DNA of 64,000 bases. Source: Archangium lansingense. GTDB taxonomy: Bacteria > Myxococcota > Myxococcia > Myxococcales > Myxococcaceae. The notes below the pieces were generated by a model that saw nothing but the letters and a program-made list of their open reading frames with translations, searched no databases and was not told where the DNA came from. The stretch's first letter is position 1; every line of letters begins with the position of its first letter. The stretch lies in NCBI RefSeq assembly GCF_026626635.1, contig NZ_JAPNKA010000001.1:5146001-5210000 (forward strand), written 5' to 3'. Positions 18,454 through 26,302 of the stretch are shown here, piece by piece. Made by a program: the position numbers and the translations under genes.

Positions 18454-19908
18454 ATGAACAAGCGACTGAATGCTTCGCGGCGTGCCCTCACCGGCGCCCT
18501 CATCGTAGCGCTGCCTGTGCTGGCGAATGCCCAGACGGCGGCTTCTTCCGTCCCCGCTGCTTCGCCGGCCACTCGGGAAGTGCAGGCCCTGCCATCGCTC
18601 GCCCCGCTGGTCGAGTCCGTGAAGGGGGCTGTCGTCAACGTAGACGTACAGGCCAAGGCCTCCGGGGGCTATGGACAGGGCGAGAATCCCTTCTTCGATC
18701 GCTTCTTCGGGGGCGGGGAAGGCCGGGGCCAGCGGCGAGAGCCCATCCGGCAGGGGTCGGGCTCGGGCTTCATCGTGGACGGCAGGGGCCTGGTGTTGAC
18801 CAACAACCACGTCGTCGAGGACGCGGTGTCCATCCGTGTGCGCCTGGACGACGGGCGCAGCTTCGACGCGGAGATTGTCGGAAGGGATCCGCTCACCGAC
18901 GTGGCCCTCATTCGGCTCAAGGGCAAGGTGGACAACCTGCCCACGGTGAAGCTGGGGGACTCGGACGCGGTGCGCGTGGGTGACTGGGTGGTGGCCATTG
19001 GCAACCCGTTCGGCCTGGCCTCGAGCGTGAGCAGCGGCATCCTCTCGGCGCGAGCCCGCGACATCCACGCCGGCCCGTATGACGACTTCCTCCAGACGGA
19101 TGCGGCCATCAACCCGGGCAACTCGGGTGGCCCGCTCTTCAACCTGAAGGGCGAGGTGGTGGGCATCAACACCGCCATCGTGGGTGGGGGAACGGGAATC
19201 GGCTTCGCGGTGCCGAGCAACCTGGTGAAGGCGCTCATGTCGCAGCTGGAGAAGGACGGCTCGGTGACGCGAGCGTGGCTGGGCATTGGCATCCAGGATC
19301 TGACGCAGGACCTGGCCAAGGCGATGCAACTGCCGGTCAACGAGGGTGCCATCGTGTCGCAGGTGAACGACAACTCGCCGGCGGGCAAGGCGGGCATGAG
19401 GGCGGACGACGTCATCGTGGCCATCGACGGGCAGAAGGTGGAGTCGGGAGGCCAGCTCACGCGCAGGGTGGCGCTGAAGAAGCCGGGCAGTACCTCGACG
19501 CTGGACGTCTTCCGGGACGGCAAGAGGCAGGCGCTGAAGGTGCAGCTCGGGACGCGGCCGGACCTGGAGGGCCGGAGCGTGCGTCAGCGTCGAGGCGACG
19601 AGGAGACGGAGCAGTCCTCGAAGGCTCGCGTGGGGGTGTCACTGAGCAACGTGGATCCGCGCATCGTCGAGCGCACGGGGCTGCGGTCATCGCAGGGGGC
19701 GCTGGTGACGGACGTGCTGCCGGGCTCGCCGGCGGAGAAGGCGCAGCTGGAGGCGGGCATGGTGGTGGTGGAGGTGGATCGCAAGCCGGTGCAAAACGCG
19801 GAGGAGCTGGCGAAGATCATCCGTAAGGCGCCAGCGGGCAGCACGTTGCTGCTGCGCGTGGAGGTGCCGGGAAGCGGACGCTACCTGCGAGCCCTGCACA
19901 TCCCGTAG
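18454..19908 (+). CDS. HtrA/DegP-type periplasmic serine protease
   Basis: The 484-residue protein has a signal peptide (residues 1-27, RRALTGALIVALPVLANAQ). The trypsin-like domain has the full triad: His119 (TNNHVVED), Asp149 (DPLTDVALI) and Ser224 (NPGNSGGPLF). Two PDZ domains follow (about 290-370 and 395-480). HtrA proteases degrade or refold misfolded envelope proteins. The ATG at 18454 has GGGAGA just upstream and directly precedes the signal peptide; the frame is open 72 nt upstream but that is leader sequence. It is convergent with the diguanylate cyclase. Which HtrA paralogue it is (DegP, DegQ or DegS) cannot be decided; two PDZ domains argue against DegS. Confidence 0.93.
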   Translation: MNKRLNASRRALTGALIVALPVLANAQTAASSVPAASPATREVQALPSLAPLVESVKGAVVNVDVQAKASGGYGQGENPFFDRFFGGGEGRGQRREPIRQGSGSGFIVDGRGLVLTNNHVVEDAVSIRVRLDDGRSFDAEIVGRDPLTDVALIRLKGKVDNLPTVKLGDSDAVRVGDWVVAIGNPFGLASSVSSGILSARARDIHAGPYDDFLQTDAAINPGNSGGPLFNLKGEVVGINTAIVGGGTGIGFAVPSNLVKALMSQLEKDGSVTRAWLGIGIQDLTQDLAKAMQLPVNEGAIVSQVNDNSPAGKAGMRADDVIVAIDGQKVESGGQLTRRVALKKPGSTSTLDVFRDGKRQALKVQLGTRPDLEGRSVRQRRGDEETEQSSKARVGVSLSNVDPRIVERTGLRSSQGALVTDVLPGSPAEKAQLEAGMVVVEVDRKPVQNAEELAKIIRKAPAGSTLLLRVEVPGSGRYLRALHIP

Positions 19909-19968
19909 CCCACCAAACCTAAAACCCAGCAGGTCCAAAACTCACCAGTCCCATACCCGAGCCACACT

Positions 19969-20001
19969 CCCTCTCCCTCTGGGAGAGGGTCGGGGTGAGG
20001 G
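19969..20001. repeat. REP-like 33-bp hairpin repeat, copy 3
   Basis: The hairpin CCCTCTCCC-TCT-GGGAGAGGG followed by a CGGGGTGAGGG arm is in the opposite orientation to copies 1 and 2. It lies between two convergent genes, a typical REP position. Confidence 0.8.
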
Positions 20002-20024
20002 TATACGCCCCCCGAGTTCAGCAG

Positions 20025-20050
20025 GCCCGTGTCACCCTTGTGGCACGGGC
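20025..20050. terminator. Bidirectional terminator-like hairpin between htrA and the diguanylate cyclase gene
   Basis: An 11-bp stem GCCCGTGTCAC/GTGGCACGGGC with one G-U pair and a CCTT loop lies between the two convergent stop codons. Downstream T content is modest, so termination would be weak to moderate. Confidence 0.5.
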
Positions 20051-20077
20051 TTCGTCATTGCGGGCCCTGACGAGGGC

Positions 20078-21985
20078 TCACGCCTTGGCGACGCTGGGGG
20101 AAGAAGGATCGTTAGGGCGGGAGAGGCCGCGCTCGCGGCCGGGGTGCAGCTCCATGCCGGATGAGTACGCGGTGACGCTGTTCCGCCCGGCGCGTTTGCT
20201 GGCGTAGAGGGCGGCGTCGGCGCAATCCACGAGGGCGTCCTGGGTGGTGGAGTCGACGGGCATGGAGGCCACACCAATGGAGACGGTGATGTGGCCGCCG
20301 GGCTGAGTGGGGGCGGCGAGCTGGGGGGCGTCCATCACGGATCGCCGCAGCTTCTCAGCCACCTCGACGGCGTCTTCCTTGGCCACGTTGGACAGCACGA
20401 GCATGAACTCCTCGCCGCCGTAGCGTGCGAGCGTGTCCACCTTGCGCAGGCGGGAGCGCAGCACGTCGCACACCTTGCGAAGCGTCTCGTCACCGGCGCG
20501 GTGGCCCGCAGCGTCGTTGAGCTTCTTGAAGTGGTCGATGTCCACCATGAGGATGGACATGGGCGTGCCGAAGCGCTGCGCGCGAGCCACCTCCAGCTCC
20601 AGCCGCGCGAAGAGGTGGCGGCGGTTGGGCACCCCGGTGAGGGGGTCCGTCATGGTGAGCTTCACCGCTTCGGCGTGGAGCATGGCGTTCTTCACGGCCG
20701 TGGCAGCCTGGTCGGCCACGGCGGTGAGCAGCTCCAACTCCTCGGGGGCGAAGCTGGCCACCTCGGGGCGCCGGAAGTTGAGCACGCCCAGCACCGAGTC
20801 CGTGTGCACCATGGGGATGCACAGCACCGCTCCCGTGTCATGTCCGGGCAGCGGCCCCTGCCGGGCGAAAGCGCTCGAGGGGTCCGTGATGTCCGGCACG
20901 TACACCACGCGTTGCACCTCAGCCGCGCGCCCACTGGCACCCTCGCCGGGCCGGATGGTCATGCCCTCCAGCTCTGGGTTCGCCGGGAAGGTGCTCTTGA
21001 CCTCCAGCAGCCCGTCCGAGTTGACGAGCATGATGGAGAAGTCTGGGATGTGGAGCCGCTCGGGCACCAGCTGGGTGATGCGCGAGAGCAGCTCGGACAG
21101 CTCGATGGTGGAGTTCACCGAGCGCGCCACGTCGAAGAGCAGGGCCAACTCGGCGATGCGCTCCTCCAGCTCCTCCTTGAGGGACAGCTTCCACTTCGTC
21201 ACCTGGAGATCGCGGTGGGTGTCGATCTCCTCGGCCTTCATGGAGGTGATGCGCGCCAGCATGGCGTTGAAGGCCGAGCTGAGCCGGGAGAGCTCATCGG
21301 TGCCTTGCACCTCGGCGCGCACCAGGAAATCGCCCTCCTCGGCGCGTCGCATGGCGGACGCCAGCCGACGCAGGGGTCGGGTGAGGAAGAAGTGCAGGGA
21401 AGTGCCCGTGGCGACGATCAGAATGGCGCCCAGCACGAGCACGGCCACCAGCGCGGCGCCGAGCGCATGGGTGAGCTCGCGGTGCACCACGGGCTCGGCC
21501 ACGCGCAGGTGCACCATCCCGACGCGCTTGTCCTGGGCGCCCGGGTGACAGCCCTCGCAGGACTTCTCGCCGAGCGAGCGGAGCACCTCGGTCTCATGAG
21601 CATCCGAGCGGGCCCACTGAGGCCCCGGGGCAGCCAGGCGCTCCGCGTCGGGGTGACGCGTGCCCACCTCCCGCGGGCTCACCGACCAGCGGATGCGGCC
21701 GTCCGGGGCCAGGATGTTGAGCTCCGCCGTGGAGCGCAGCAGCCGGGTGTCTGAGAGCATCAGCTCGGAGACGGGGAAGTGAGGCGGAAGGCCCTCGGGC
21801 GTGGGCAGTCGGAAGGTGGCGCCGATGAACTCCGCGAGCACCATCGCCTCGTCGTGCGTAGCGTCCCGGGCGGCGATCTGCGCCTCACGCCAGAAGTAGC
21901 CTACACCGAACAGGGCTGCGACCAGTCCGGGCAGGGCAATGCTCCAGAGGAGCTTCCTGCCAACGGTGTCGAGACCCAATGCCAT
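20078..21985 (-). CDS. Membrane diguanylate cyclase with periplasmic CxxCH motif, HAMP, GAF and GGDEF domains
   Basis: The 635-residue protein makes the second messenger cyclic di-GMP. The order is: TM1 (about 12-30); a periplasmic sensor of about 140 residues containing CEGCH, a c-type haem attachment motif; TM2 (about 172-196); HAMP; a helical linker; GAF (about 275-440); and GGDEF. The active site is GGEEF and an RKVD inhibitory site lies five residues before it, so the enzyme should be active and product-inhibited. The haem motif, if loaded, suggests sensing of redox, oxygen or nitric oxide. A TTGACA-type promoter lies just upstream. It diverges from pgeF. Enzyme activity is a strong call; haem binding is inferred from one motif. 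Confidence 0.92.
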   Translation of the reverse strand: MALGLDTVGRKLLWSIALPGLVAALFGVGYFWREAQIAARDATHDEAMVLAEFIGATFRLPTPEGLPPHFPVSELMLSDTRLLRSTAELNILAPDGRIRWSVSPREVGTRHPDAERLAAPGPQWARSDAHETEVLRSLGEKSCEGCHPGAQDKRVGMVHLRVAEPVVHRELTHALGAALVAVLVLGAILIVATGTSLHFFLTRPLRRLASAMRRAEEGDFLVRAEVQGTDELSRLSSAFNAMLARITSMKAEEIDTHRDLQVTKWKLSLKEELEERIAELALLFDVARSVNSTIELSELLSRITQLVPERLHIPDFSIMLVNSDGLLEVKSTFPANPELEGMTIRPGEGASGRAAEVQRVVYVPDITDPSSAFARQGPLPGHDTGAVLCIPMVHTDSVLGVLNFRRPEVASFAPEELELLTAVADQAATAVKNAMLHAEAVKLTMTDPLTGVPNRRHLFARLELEVARAQRFGTPMSILMVDIDHFKKLNDAAGHRAGDETLRKVCDVLRSRLRKVDTLARYGGEEFMLVLSNVAKEDAVEVAEKLRRSVMDAPQLAAPTQPGGHITVSIGVASMPVDSTTQDALVDCADAALYASKRAGRNSVTAYSSGMELHPGRERGLSRPNDPSSPSVAKA

Positions 21986-22007
21986 GATACCCCTGTAAGT
22001 TTCTCGG

Positions 22008-22037
22008 ATTGTCAGATCGGCTGACGCAGACTGTCAA
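22008..22037 (-). promoter_or_regulatory. Sigma-70-like promoter of the diguanylate cyclase gene
   Basis: On the minus strand a perfect TTGACA (22037-22032) is separated by 18 bp from GACAAT (22013-22008). Transcription would begin near 22001, giving a leader of about 16 nt that contains the AGGGG ribosome site. Confidence 0.5.
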
Positions 22038-22087
22038 ACGGACACCGTCCGAAACCATTCGATGATGTGATTGCATCGGAAGCCCAA

Positions 22088-22858
22088 ATGTCCGCACACC
22101 CTTCGCTATTGGTGACGTCCGCGCTGCTCCCCGTACCCCATGGCTTCGCCACCCGAGCAGGGGGGGTCTCCGAGGGTCCCTATGCCTCGCTCAATCTCGG
22201 CTTCGCGGTGGGTGACCTCCGGGATAGGGTGGAGGAGAACCACCGGCGGTTGGCGGTGATGGCGGGTGCGGCGCTCGAGGCGCTGCACACGGTGAAGCAG
22301 GTGCACGGAGACCGGGTGGTAGAGGTGGGAGCAGGCGAGGGGACGGGCGCGTTGAGGCCGCCGGAGGGCGAGGCGGACGCCTTGTGGACGGAGCGGCCGG
22401 GGCACTGGGTCGCGGTGGGGACGGCGGACTGTGTGCCGGTACTGCTGGTGGACCCCGAGGGCCGGCGGGTGGCGGCGGTGCACTCGGGGTGGCGGGGGAC
22501 GGACGCGCGCATTGCGGCGCGGGCGGTGGAGTCGCTGGTGGCTCGGGGCTCTCGGCCTGAACGGCTGCTGGCGGCGGTGGGCCCCTGCATCCAGCGCTGC
22601 TGCTACGTCGTCTCCGAGGACCTGGGCGCGCGCTTCTCCGCGGGCTTCGGGTCGGAGGTGGTGGTCCGCGAGGGAGGAGACGTGCGGTTGGATCTCACAC
22701 GGGCCGTGCGTGACACGTTGCTGGGAGCGGGGCTGAAGGCGGCCCATGTGGAGGTGCTCCCTCACTGCACCGCGTGCGATGCGGACCGATTCTTCTCGCA
22801 CCGGCGTGACGCGGGCCGCACCGGGCGTCACCTCAATTACGTGGTACACCGGTTCTGA
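22088..22858 (+). CDS. pgeF: Peptidoglycan editing factor PgeF (multicopper-laccase-domain family)
   Basis: The 256-residue protein belongs to the YfiH/PgeF family. In E. coli PgeF removes wrongly incorporated amino acids from peptidoglycan precursors; relatives have purine nucleoside phosphorylase activity. Conserved metal-site motifs are present: KQVHGDRV, GTADCVPVLL and AVHSGWRGT, followed by VGPCI. The ATG at 22088 with GGAAG upstream is preferred over the in-frame GTG at 22067. The gene diverges from the diguanylate cyclase and is followed by a promoter for the next gene. Confidence 0.9.
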   Translation: MSAHPSLLVTSALLPVPHGFATRAGGVSEGPYASLNLGFAVGDLRDRVEENHRRLAVMAGAALEALHTVKQVHGDRVVEVGAGEGTGALRPPEGEADALWTERPGHWVAVGTADCVPVLLVDPEGRRVAAVHSGWRGTDARIAARAVESLVARGSRPERLLAAVGPCIQRCCYVVSEDLGARFSAGFGSEVVVREGGDVRLDLTRAVRDTLLGAGLKAAHVEVLPHCTACDADRFFSHRRDAGRTGRHLNYVVHRF

Positions 22859-22878
22859 TCGGCGTCCGGGCCGATTTC

Positions 22879-22908
22879 TTGACGGTCTCCGACACCCCTT
22901 CCTATCCT
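22879..22908 (+). promoter_or_regulatory. Sigma-70-like promoter TTGACG-N18-TATCCT
   Basis: TTGACG (22879-22884) and TATCCT (22903-22908) are spaced 18 bp apart, 20 bp after the pgeF stop. The -35 box contains the only canonical start codon (TTG) of the following lipoprotein frame, so that TTG is unlikely to be translated. Confidence 0.5.
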
Positions 22909-23775
22909 CCAGGAAGGATCCCCCGAAGTCTCGTCCTGGAGCACCGCATCATTCGCCGACTCTTCGCCATCGCGCCGCTGTGCGCGCTGACCGCTTGTGC
23001 CACCACCGGCTCCGCCCAGTCGTCGGAGCTGGCGGAGCTGAAGGCCGAGGTACGCGCCATGCGCGAGACCCAGGCGCGCCTGGAGAAGCGTCTCGAGCGT
23101 GTCGAGCTGCACGCCAGCGTGAGCCAGTCGCGCGCTTCCAGCGCCGCTTCGGCCCGGGAGGCCACCACCGCCGCACCCCAGACCGCCGCAACCTCGGCCG
23201 GCTACAGCACGCCGGACCTCGCGGTGGTGAAGCTCAAGCCTCGCAACGAGCCCGCGCCTTCGCTGCCTACCCGGGTGGCCGTCGTGGAGCCCGCGTCCGA
23301 GGACATGGAGATGTTCATCAGCTCCGCGCCCGAGGGGGACAGCGCTCCCGCCGAGGCCACGGCCGACGCCTCAGCGCCTCGGGAGGAGCCAGATACTGCC
23401 GTGCTGGAGGCCGAGTTTGATCAGGCCGTGGCGGCGCTGCGTACCGGCAACGTGGAGGGTGGGGTGACGCGCCTGCTGGCCTTCGCCGAGGAGCATCCCC
23501 GCCACCCCCGCGCGGACAACGCGCTCTACTTCAGCGGGCTCGGGCAGATGGGGCTCAAGGAGCATGCCTCCGCTGCGAAGACCTTCGAGCGGCTCATCGC
23601 CCAGTATCCGGCGGGCGATGCCGTGCTCGACGGCATGTTGCGGCTGGCCGAGTGCCGGCTGCGGCTCAACCAGAAAGACGACGCGCGGGCGCTCTACACC
23701 CGCATCCTCACCCAGTTCCCGGGAACGGCCGCCGCCACGCAGGCAGAGCAGCGGCTCGCCTCCCTCTCGCACTAG
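22879..23775 (+). CDS. TPR lipoprotein similar to CpoB/YbgF
   Basis: The coordinates use the only canonical start (TTG), but a promoter appears to overlap it. The protein probably begins at CTG 22936 or ATT 22951 (GGAG 9 nt upstream), which gives a proper lipoprotein signal ending in CALTAC. After the lipidated Cys come a coiled coil (ELAELKAEVRAMRETQARLE), a linker, and C-terminal TPR units (residues about 175-298 of the long form). The TPR section resembles CpoB/YbgF, which couples peptidoglycan synthesis to outer-membrane constriction via TolA. It would sit in the outer membrane facing the periplasm. It lies 22 bp before the LysM gene and is likely cotranscribed with it. Confidence 0.75.
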   Translation: MTVSDTPSYPPGRIPRSLVLEHRIIRRLFAIAPLCALTACATTGSAQSSELAELKAEVRAMRETQARLEKRLERVELHASVSQSRASSAASAREATTAAPQTAATSAGYSTPDLAVVKLKPRNEPAPSLPTRVAVVEPASEDMEMFISSAPEGDSAPAEATADASAPREEPDTAVLEAEFDQAVAALRTGNVEGGVTRLLAFAEEHPRHPRADNALYFSGLGQMGLKEHASAAKTFERLIAQYPAGDAVLDGMLRLAECRLRLNQKDDARALYTRILTQFPGTAAATQAEQRLASLSH

Positions 23776-23797
23776 CTGTCCGAAAGGAAGTCCTCCG

Positions 23798-25042
23798 ATG
23801 CGCTCGCGGATCTTCTCCTCGCTCCTTCTCGCCACCGTTCTCGCGCCGCCCGCTGTGTGGGCGCAGGACGCGGAGGACCCGCAGGAGCCCGAGGCTGGCG
23901 AAGAGACCGAGGGGTCCGAGGTGGTCGACGAGCAGCCCGGCCGGCCCGGGCAGATCGCCATTCCCCCGGGCCAGGGGGGCCGCGAGTCGGCGCCCGGCGA
24001 GGTCCACACCGTGGAGCGGGGCGACACGCTGTGGGACTTGTCGCAGAAGTACCTGGGCAGCCCCTGGTACTGGCCCAAGGTCTGGTCCTACAACCCGGAG
24101 ATCGCCAACCCGCACTGGATCTACCCCGGCAACAACGTGCGCTTCTTCCCCGCGGGCGAGGAGGTTCCCTCGCGGGTGGAGGCGGGCACGGGCCCGGCTC
24201 CCATGGAGATGGTGGCCGAGTCCGGAGAGATCGCCGAGGCCACCGAGATGGGCCCCGCCAATGGCGAGGATCTGGTGTCGGTGAGTGGCAAGCTCACCTA
24301 CGAGCCCAAGGCGTCGCGCACGGTGATGACGCAGGGCTTCGTCACGACGCGCGAGCTGGACGAGGCGGGCCGCATCGAGGGCGCCGCCACCGGGGCGGAG
24401 ATGTTGTCCTTCCCGGACGTCGCCTACGTGCGCTTCAAGCGCAAGGCGGACGCGAAGCTCGGGGACAGGTATGTGATTTTCCACACCCTCGAGGCCGTCA
24501 AGCACCCGGTGACGGGCAAGCCGGCAGGCTACCTCACCGAGTTCGTCGGCACCCTGAAGGTCGTGGCGCTGGGCGACAACTTCGTCAAGGCACAGCTCAT
24601 GGACACGTGGGACGCCGTGGTGCGCGGTGACCTGGTGGGCCCCTTCGGCGAGCGGCTGGTGGAGTCGGTGGTTCCCCGGCGCAACGAGAAGGAGGTCCAG
24701 GGCTATATCGTCACCGCGCTCGTGCCGTATCTGACCCTCACCGCCGAGCACCACTTCCTGGTGGTGGACAAGGGCAGCAGCGACGGGGTTCAGGTGGGCA
24801 ACACCTTCACCATCCTCCGCCCGGGCGACACCACCCAGCAGCGCGTGCTGGAGCTGGAGATGCCCGGCGAGAAGAAGAAGAAGGGTCCGCCGCTGCCCAT
24901 GGAGAGCGTTGCCCTGTGCATGGTCACCGAAGTGAAGGAGCGCAGCTCCAACTGCGTCCTGACGTATTCCATCCAGGAAGTGGCCCCCGGGGATCGCGCG
25001 GTGATGCGCATCAACAACGGGCAGCCCACCGCCCAGCGCTGA
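23798..25042 (+). CDS. Secreted LysM-domain protein
   Basis: The 414-residue protein has a signal peptide (MRSRIFSSLLLATVLAPPAV) and an acidic linker. A LysM module follows at about residues 68-125 (HTVERGDTLWDLSQKYLGSP, WKVWSYN-like core, WIYPGNNVRF). LysM binds the N-acetylglucosamine backbone of peptidoglycan. The C-terminal 250 residues are beta-rich and not recognised. ATG 23798 is preceded by AGGAAG. The gene pairs with the TPR lipoprotein, which suggests an envelope-maintenance unit. Confidence 0.88.
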   Translation: MRSRIFSSLLLATVLAPPAVWAQDAEDPQEPEAGEETEGSEVVDEQPGRPGQIAIPPGQGGRESAPGEVHTVERGDTLWDLSQKYLGSPWYWPKVWSYNPEIANPHWIYPGNNVRFFPAGEEVPSRVEAGTGPAPMEMVAESGEIAEATEMGPANGEDLVSVSGKLTYEPKASRTVMTQGFVTTRELDEAGRIEGAATGAEMLSFPDVAYVRFKRKADAKLGDRYVIFHTLEAVKHPVTGKPAGYLTEFVGTLKVVALGDNFVKAQLMDTWDAVVRGDLVGPFGERLVESVVPRRNEKEVQGYIVTALVPYLTLTAEHHFLVVDKGSSDGVQVGNTFTILRPGDTTQQRVLELEMPGEKKKKGPPLPMESVALCMVTEVKERSSNCVLTYSIQEVAPGDRAVMRINNGQPTAQR

Positions 25043-25079
25043 CGCACCTCGCCTCCTCCACTTGCAGGGGACGTGCCGC

Positions 25080-25108
25080 TTGACCAGCGCCAGTCCGGTG
25101 TTTATGTG
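25080..25108 (+). promoter_or_regulatory. Possible promoter of dprA
   Basis: TTGACC (25080-25085) and TATGTG (25103-25108) are spaced 17 bp apart, 61 bp before the dprA start. The -10 match is weak. A TATATA stretch at 25139-25144 has no matching -35 box. Confidence 0.35.
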
Positions 25109-25169
25109 TCCCGCCCCCATCCGGTCGGACCCATCTTCTATATAGGTGGGCCCAGGAGGGGGTCGGGTC

Positions 25170-26294
25170 ATGGTGGACGTCACGACGGACAGGGAAATGG
25201 TGGAGCGGCGTGCGCTCCTGGCACTCTGGGCAGTCCCCGGGCTTGGCCCGAGGGCACTGGAGCGTCTGCGCGCCTATGCCCAGGGTGAGCTCGCTCGCCT
25301 GGTTGCTTGTCCGGTGAGGGAGTGGGTGGGTGGGGCGCCTCTGCCCGTGCCCGTGCGCCGTCGGTTGCTGGAGGTGCCTGAGTTGGGCCCGCTGGCGGAC
25401 CGGGTGCTGGAGCGCTGCGCGGCCGTGGGCATGGGCGTGGCCTTCCAGGGGGAGCCGGCCTACCCCGCGCGCCTGGTGGGGACGGATGACGCACCCCCGC
25501 TGCTCTTCTACCGCGGAGAGGTGGGGCCGCCGCGCCGCCGGGTGGCCATGGTGGGCAGCCGGCACCCGGATCAGGGATTCCTTCCCTTCGCGCGCACCTT
25601 CGCCCGGCAGGTGGCGGAGGGTGGGGTGGGCATCGTCTCGGGGGCTGCCGCCGGGGTGGACCGGGCCTGTCATTGGGGGGCGATGGATGCGGGCGGCGAG
25701 ACGTGGGCCTTCCTTGGCTCGGCGCTGGACGCGCTGGATCCCGCCCAGGCGAAGCTGCTGCCGCACTTCCTGGCCCGGGGCGGAGTGTTCTTCAGCGAGC
25801 TGCCGCCCGGTGTCCGGGCGAGCACGACGACCTTTCCGAGGCGCAACCGGCTCATCGCTGGTGCGTCGGATGCGGTGTTGGTCCTCCGCGCGGGGGCGGC
25901 CTCGGGCAGCCTCTACACGGCGGAGGCAGGACGTGCGCAGGGGCGGCCGGTGCTGGCCCTGCCCGGTGAAGTGATGAACGAGGGGGCAGCCGGGTGCAAT
26001 GCGCTCATCCGGGATGGTCATGCCCGGGCGTGCCTCTCCGTTCAGGAAGTCTGGTGGGCCGTGGGGATTCATCCCCAGCAGGTGGTGCCGCCAGCAGGGG
26101 GCTCGTCGTGGCAGCAAGAGCTCTCGACGGAAGCGAGGGGGGCCTACCAGGTGTTGGACAGGGTTCCCAGGTCATTTGATGAGGTGCTGGCCGGAAGCCG
26201 GCTCTCTCCCGCGGCGCTCACCAGCGCCCTGGTGGAGCTCGAGCTGTCGGGGCTCGTCCTGCAGCATCCTGGACGGCTGTACGAGAAGGTTTGA
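25170..26294 (+). CDS. dprA: DNA-processing protein DprA (DNA uptake)
   Basis: DprA binds incoming single-stranded DNA and loads RecA during natural transformation. The 374-residue protein has an N-terminal helix-hairpin-like region. A Rossmann core follows with RRVAMVGSRHP, VSGAAAGVDRACHWGA, FPRRNRLIAGASDAVLVLRA and SGSLYTAEAGRAQGRPVLALPG. The C-terminus is winged-helix-like and starts near residue 315. ATG 25170 has AGGAGG 10 nt upstream. It is followed by topA after 8 bp, a common dprA-topA arrangement. Confidence 0.95.
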   Translation: MVDVTTDREMVERRALLALWAVPGLGPRALERLRAYAQGELARLVACPVREWVGGAPLPVPVRRRLLEVPELGPLADRVLERCAAVGMGVAFQGEPAYPARLVGTDDAPPLLFYRGEVGPPRRRVAMVGSRHPDQGFLPFARTFARQVAEGGVGIVSGAAAGVDRACHWGAMDAGGETWAFLGSALDALDPAQAKLLPHFLARGGVFFSELPPGVRASTTTFPRRNRLIAGASDAVLVLRAGAASGSLYTAEAGRAQGRPVLALPGEVMNEGAAGCNALIRDGHARACLSVQEVWWAVGIHPQQVVPPAGGSSWQQELSTEARGAYQVLDRVPRSFDEVLAGSRLSPAALTSALVELELSGLVLQHPGRLYEKV

Positions 26295-26302
26295 GGAGAA
26301 TC

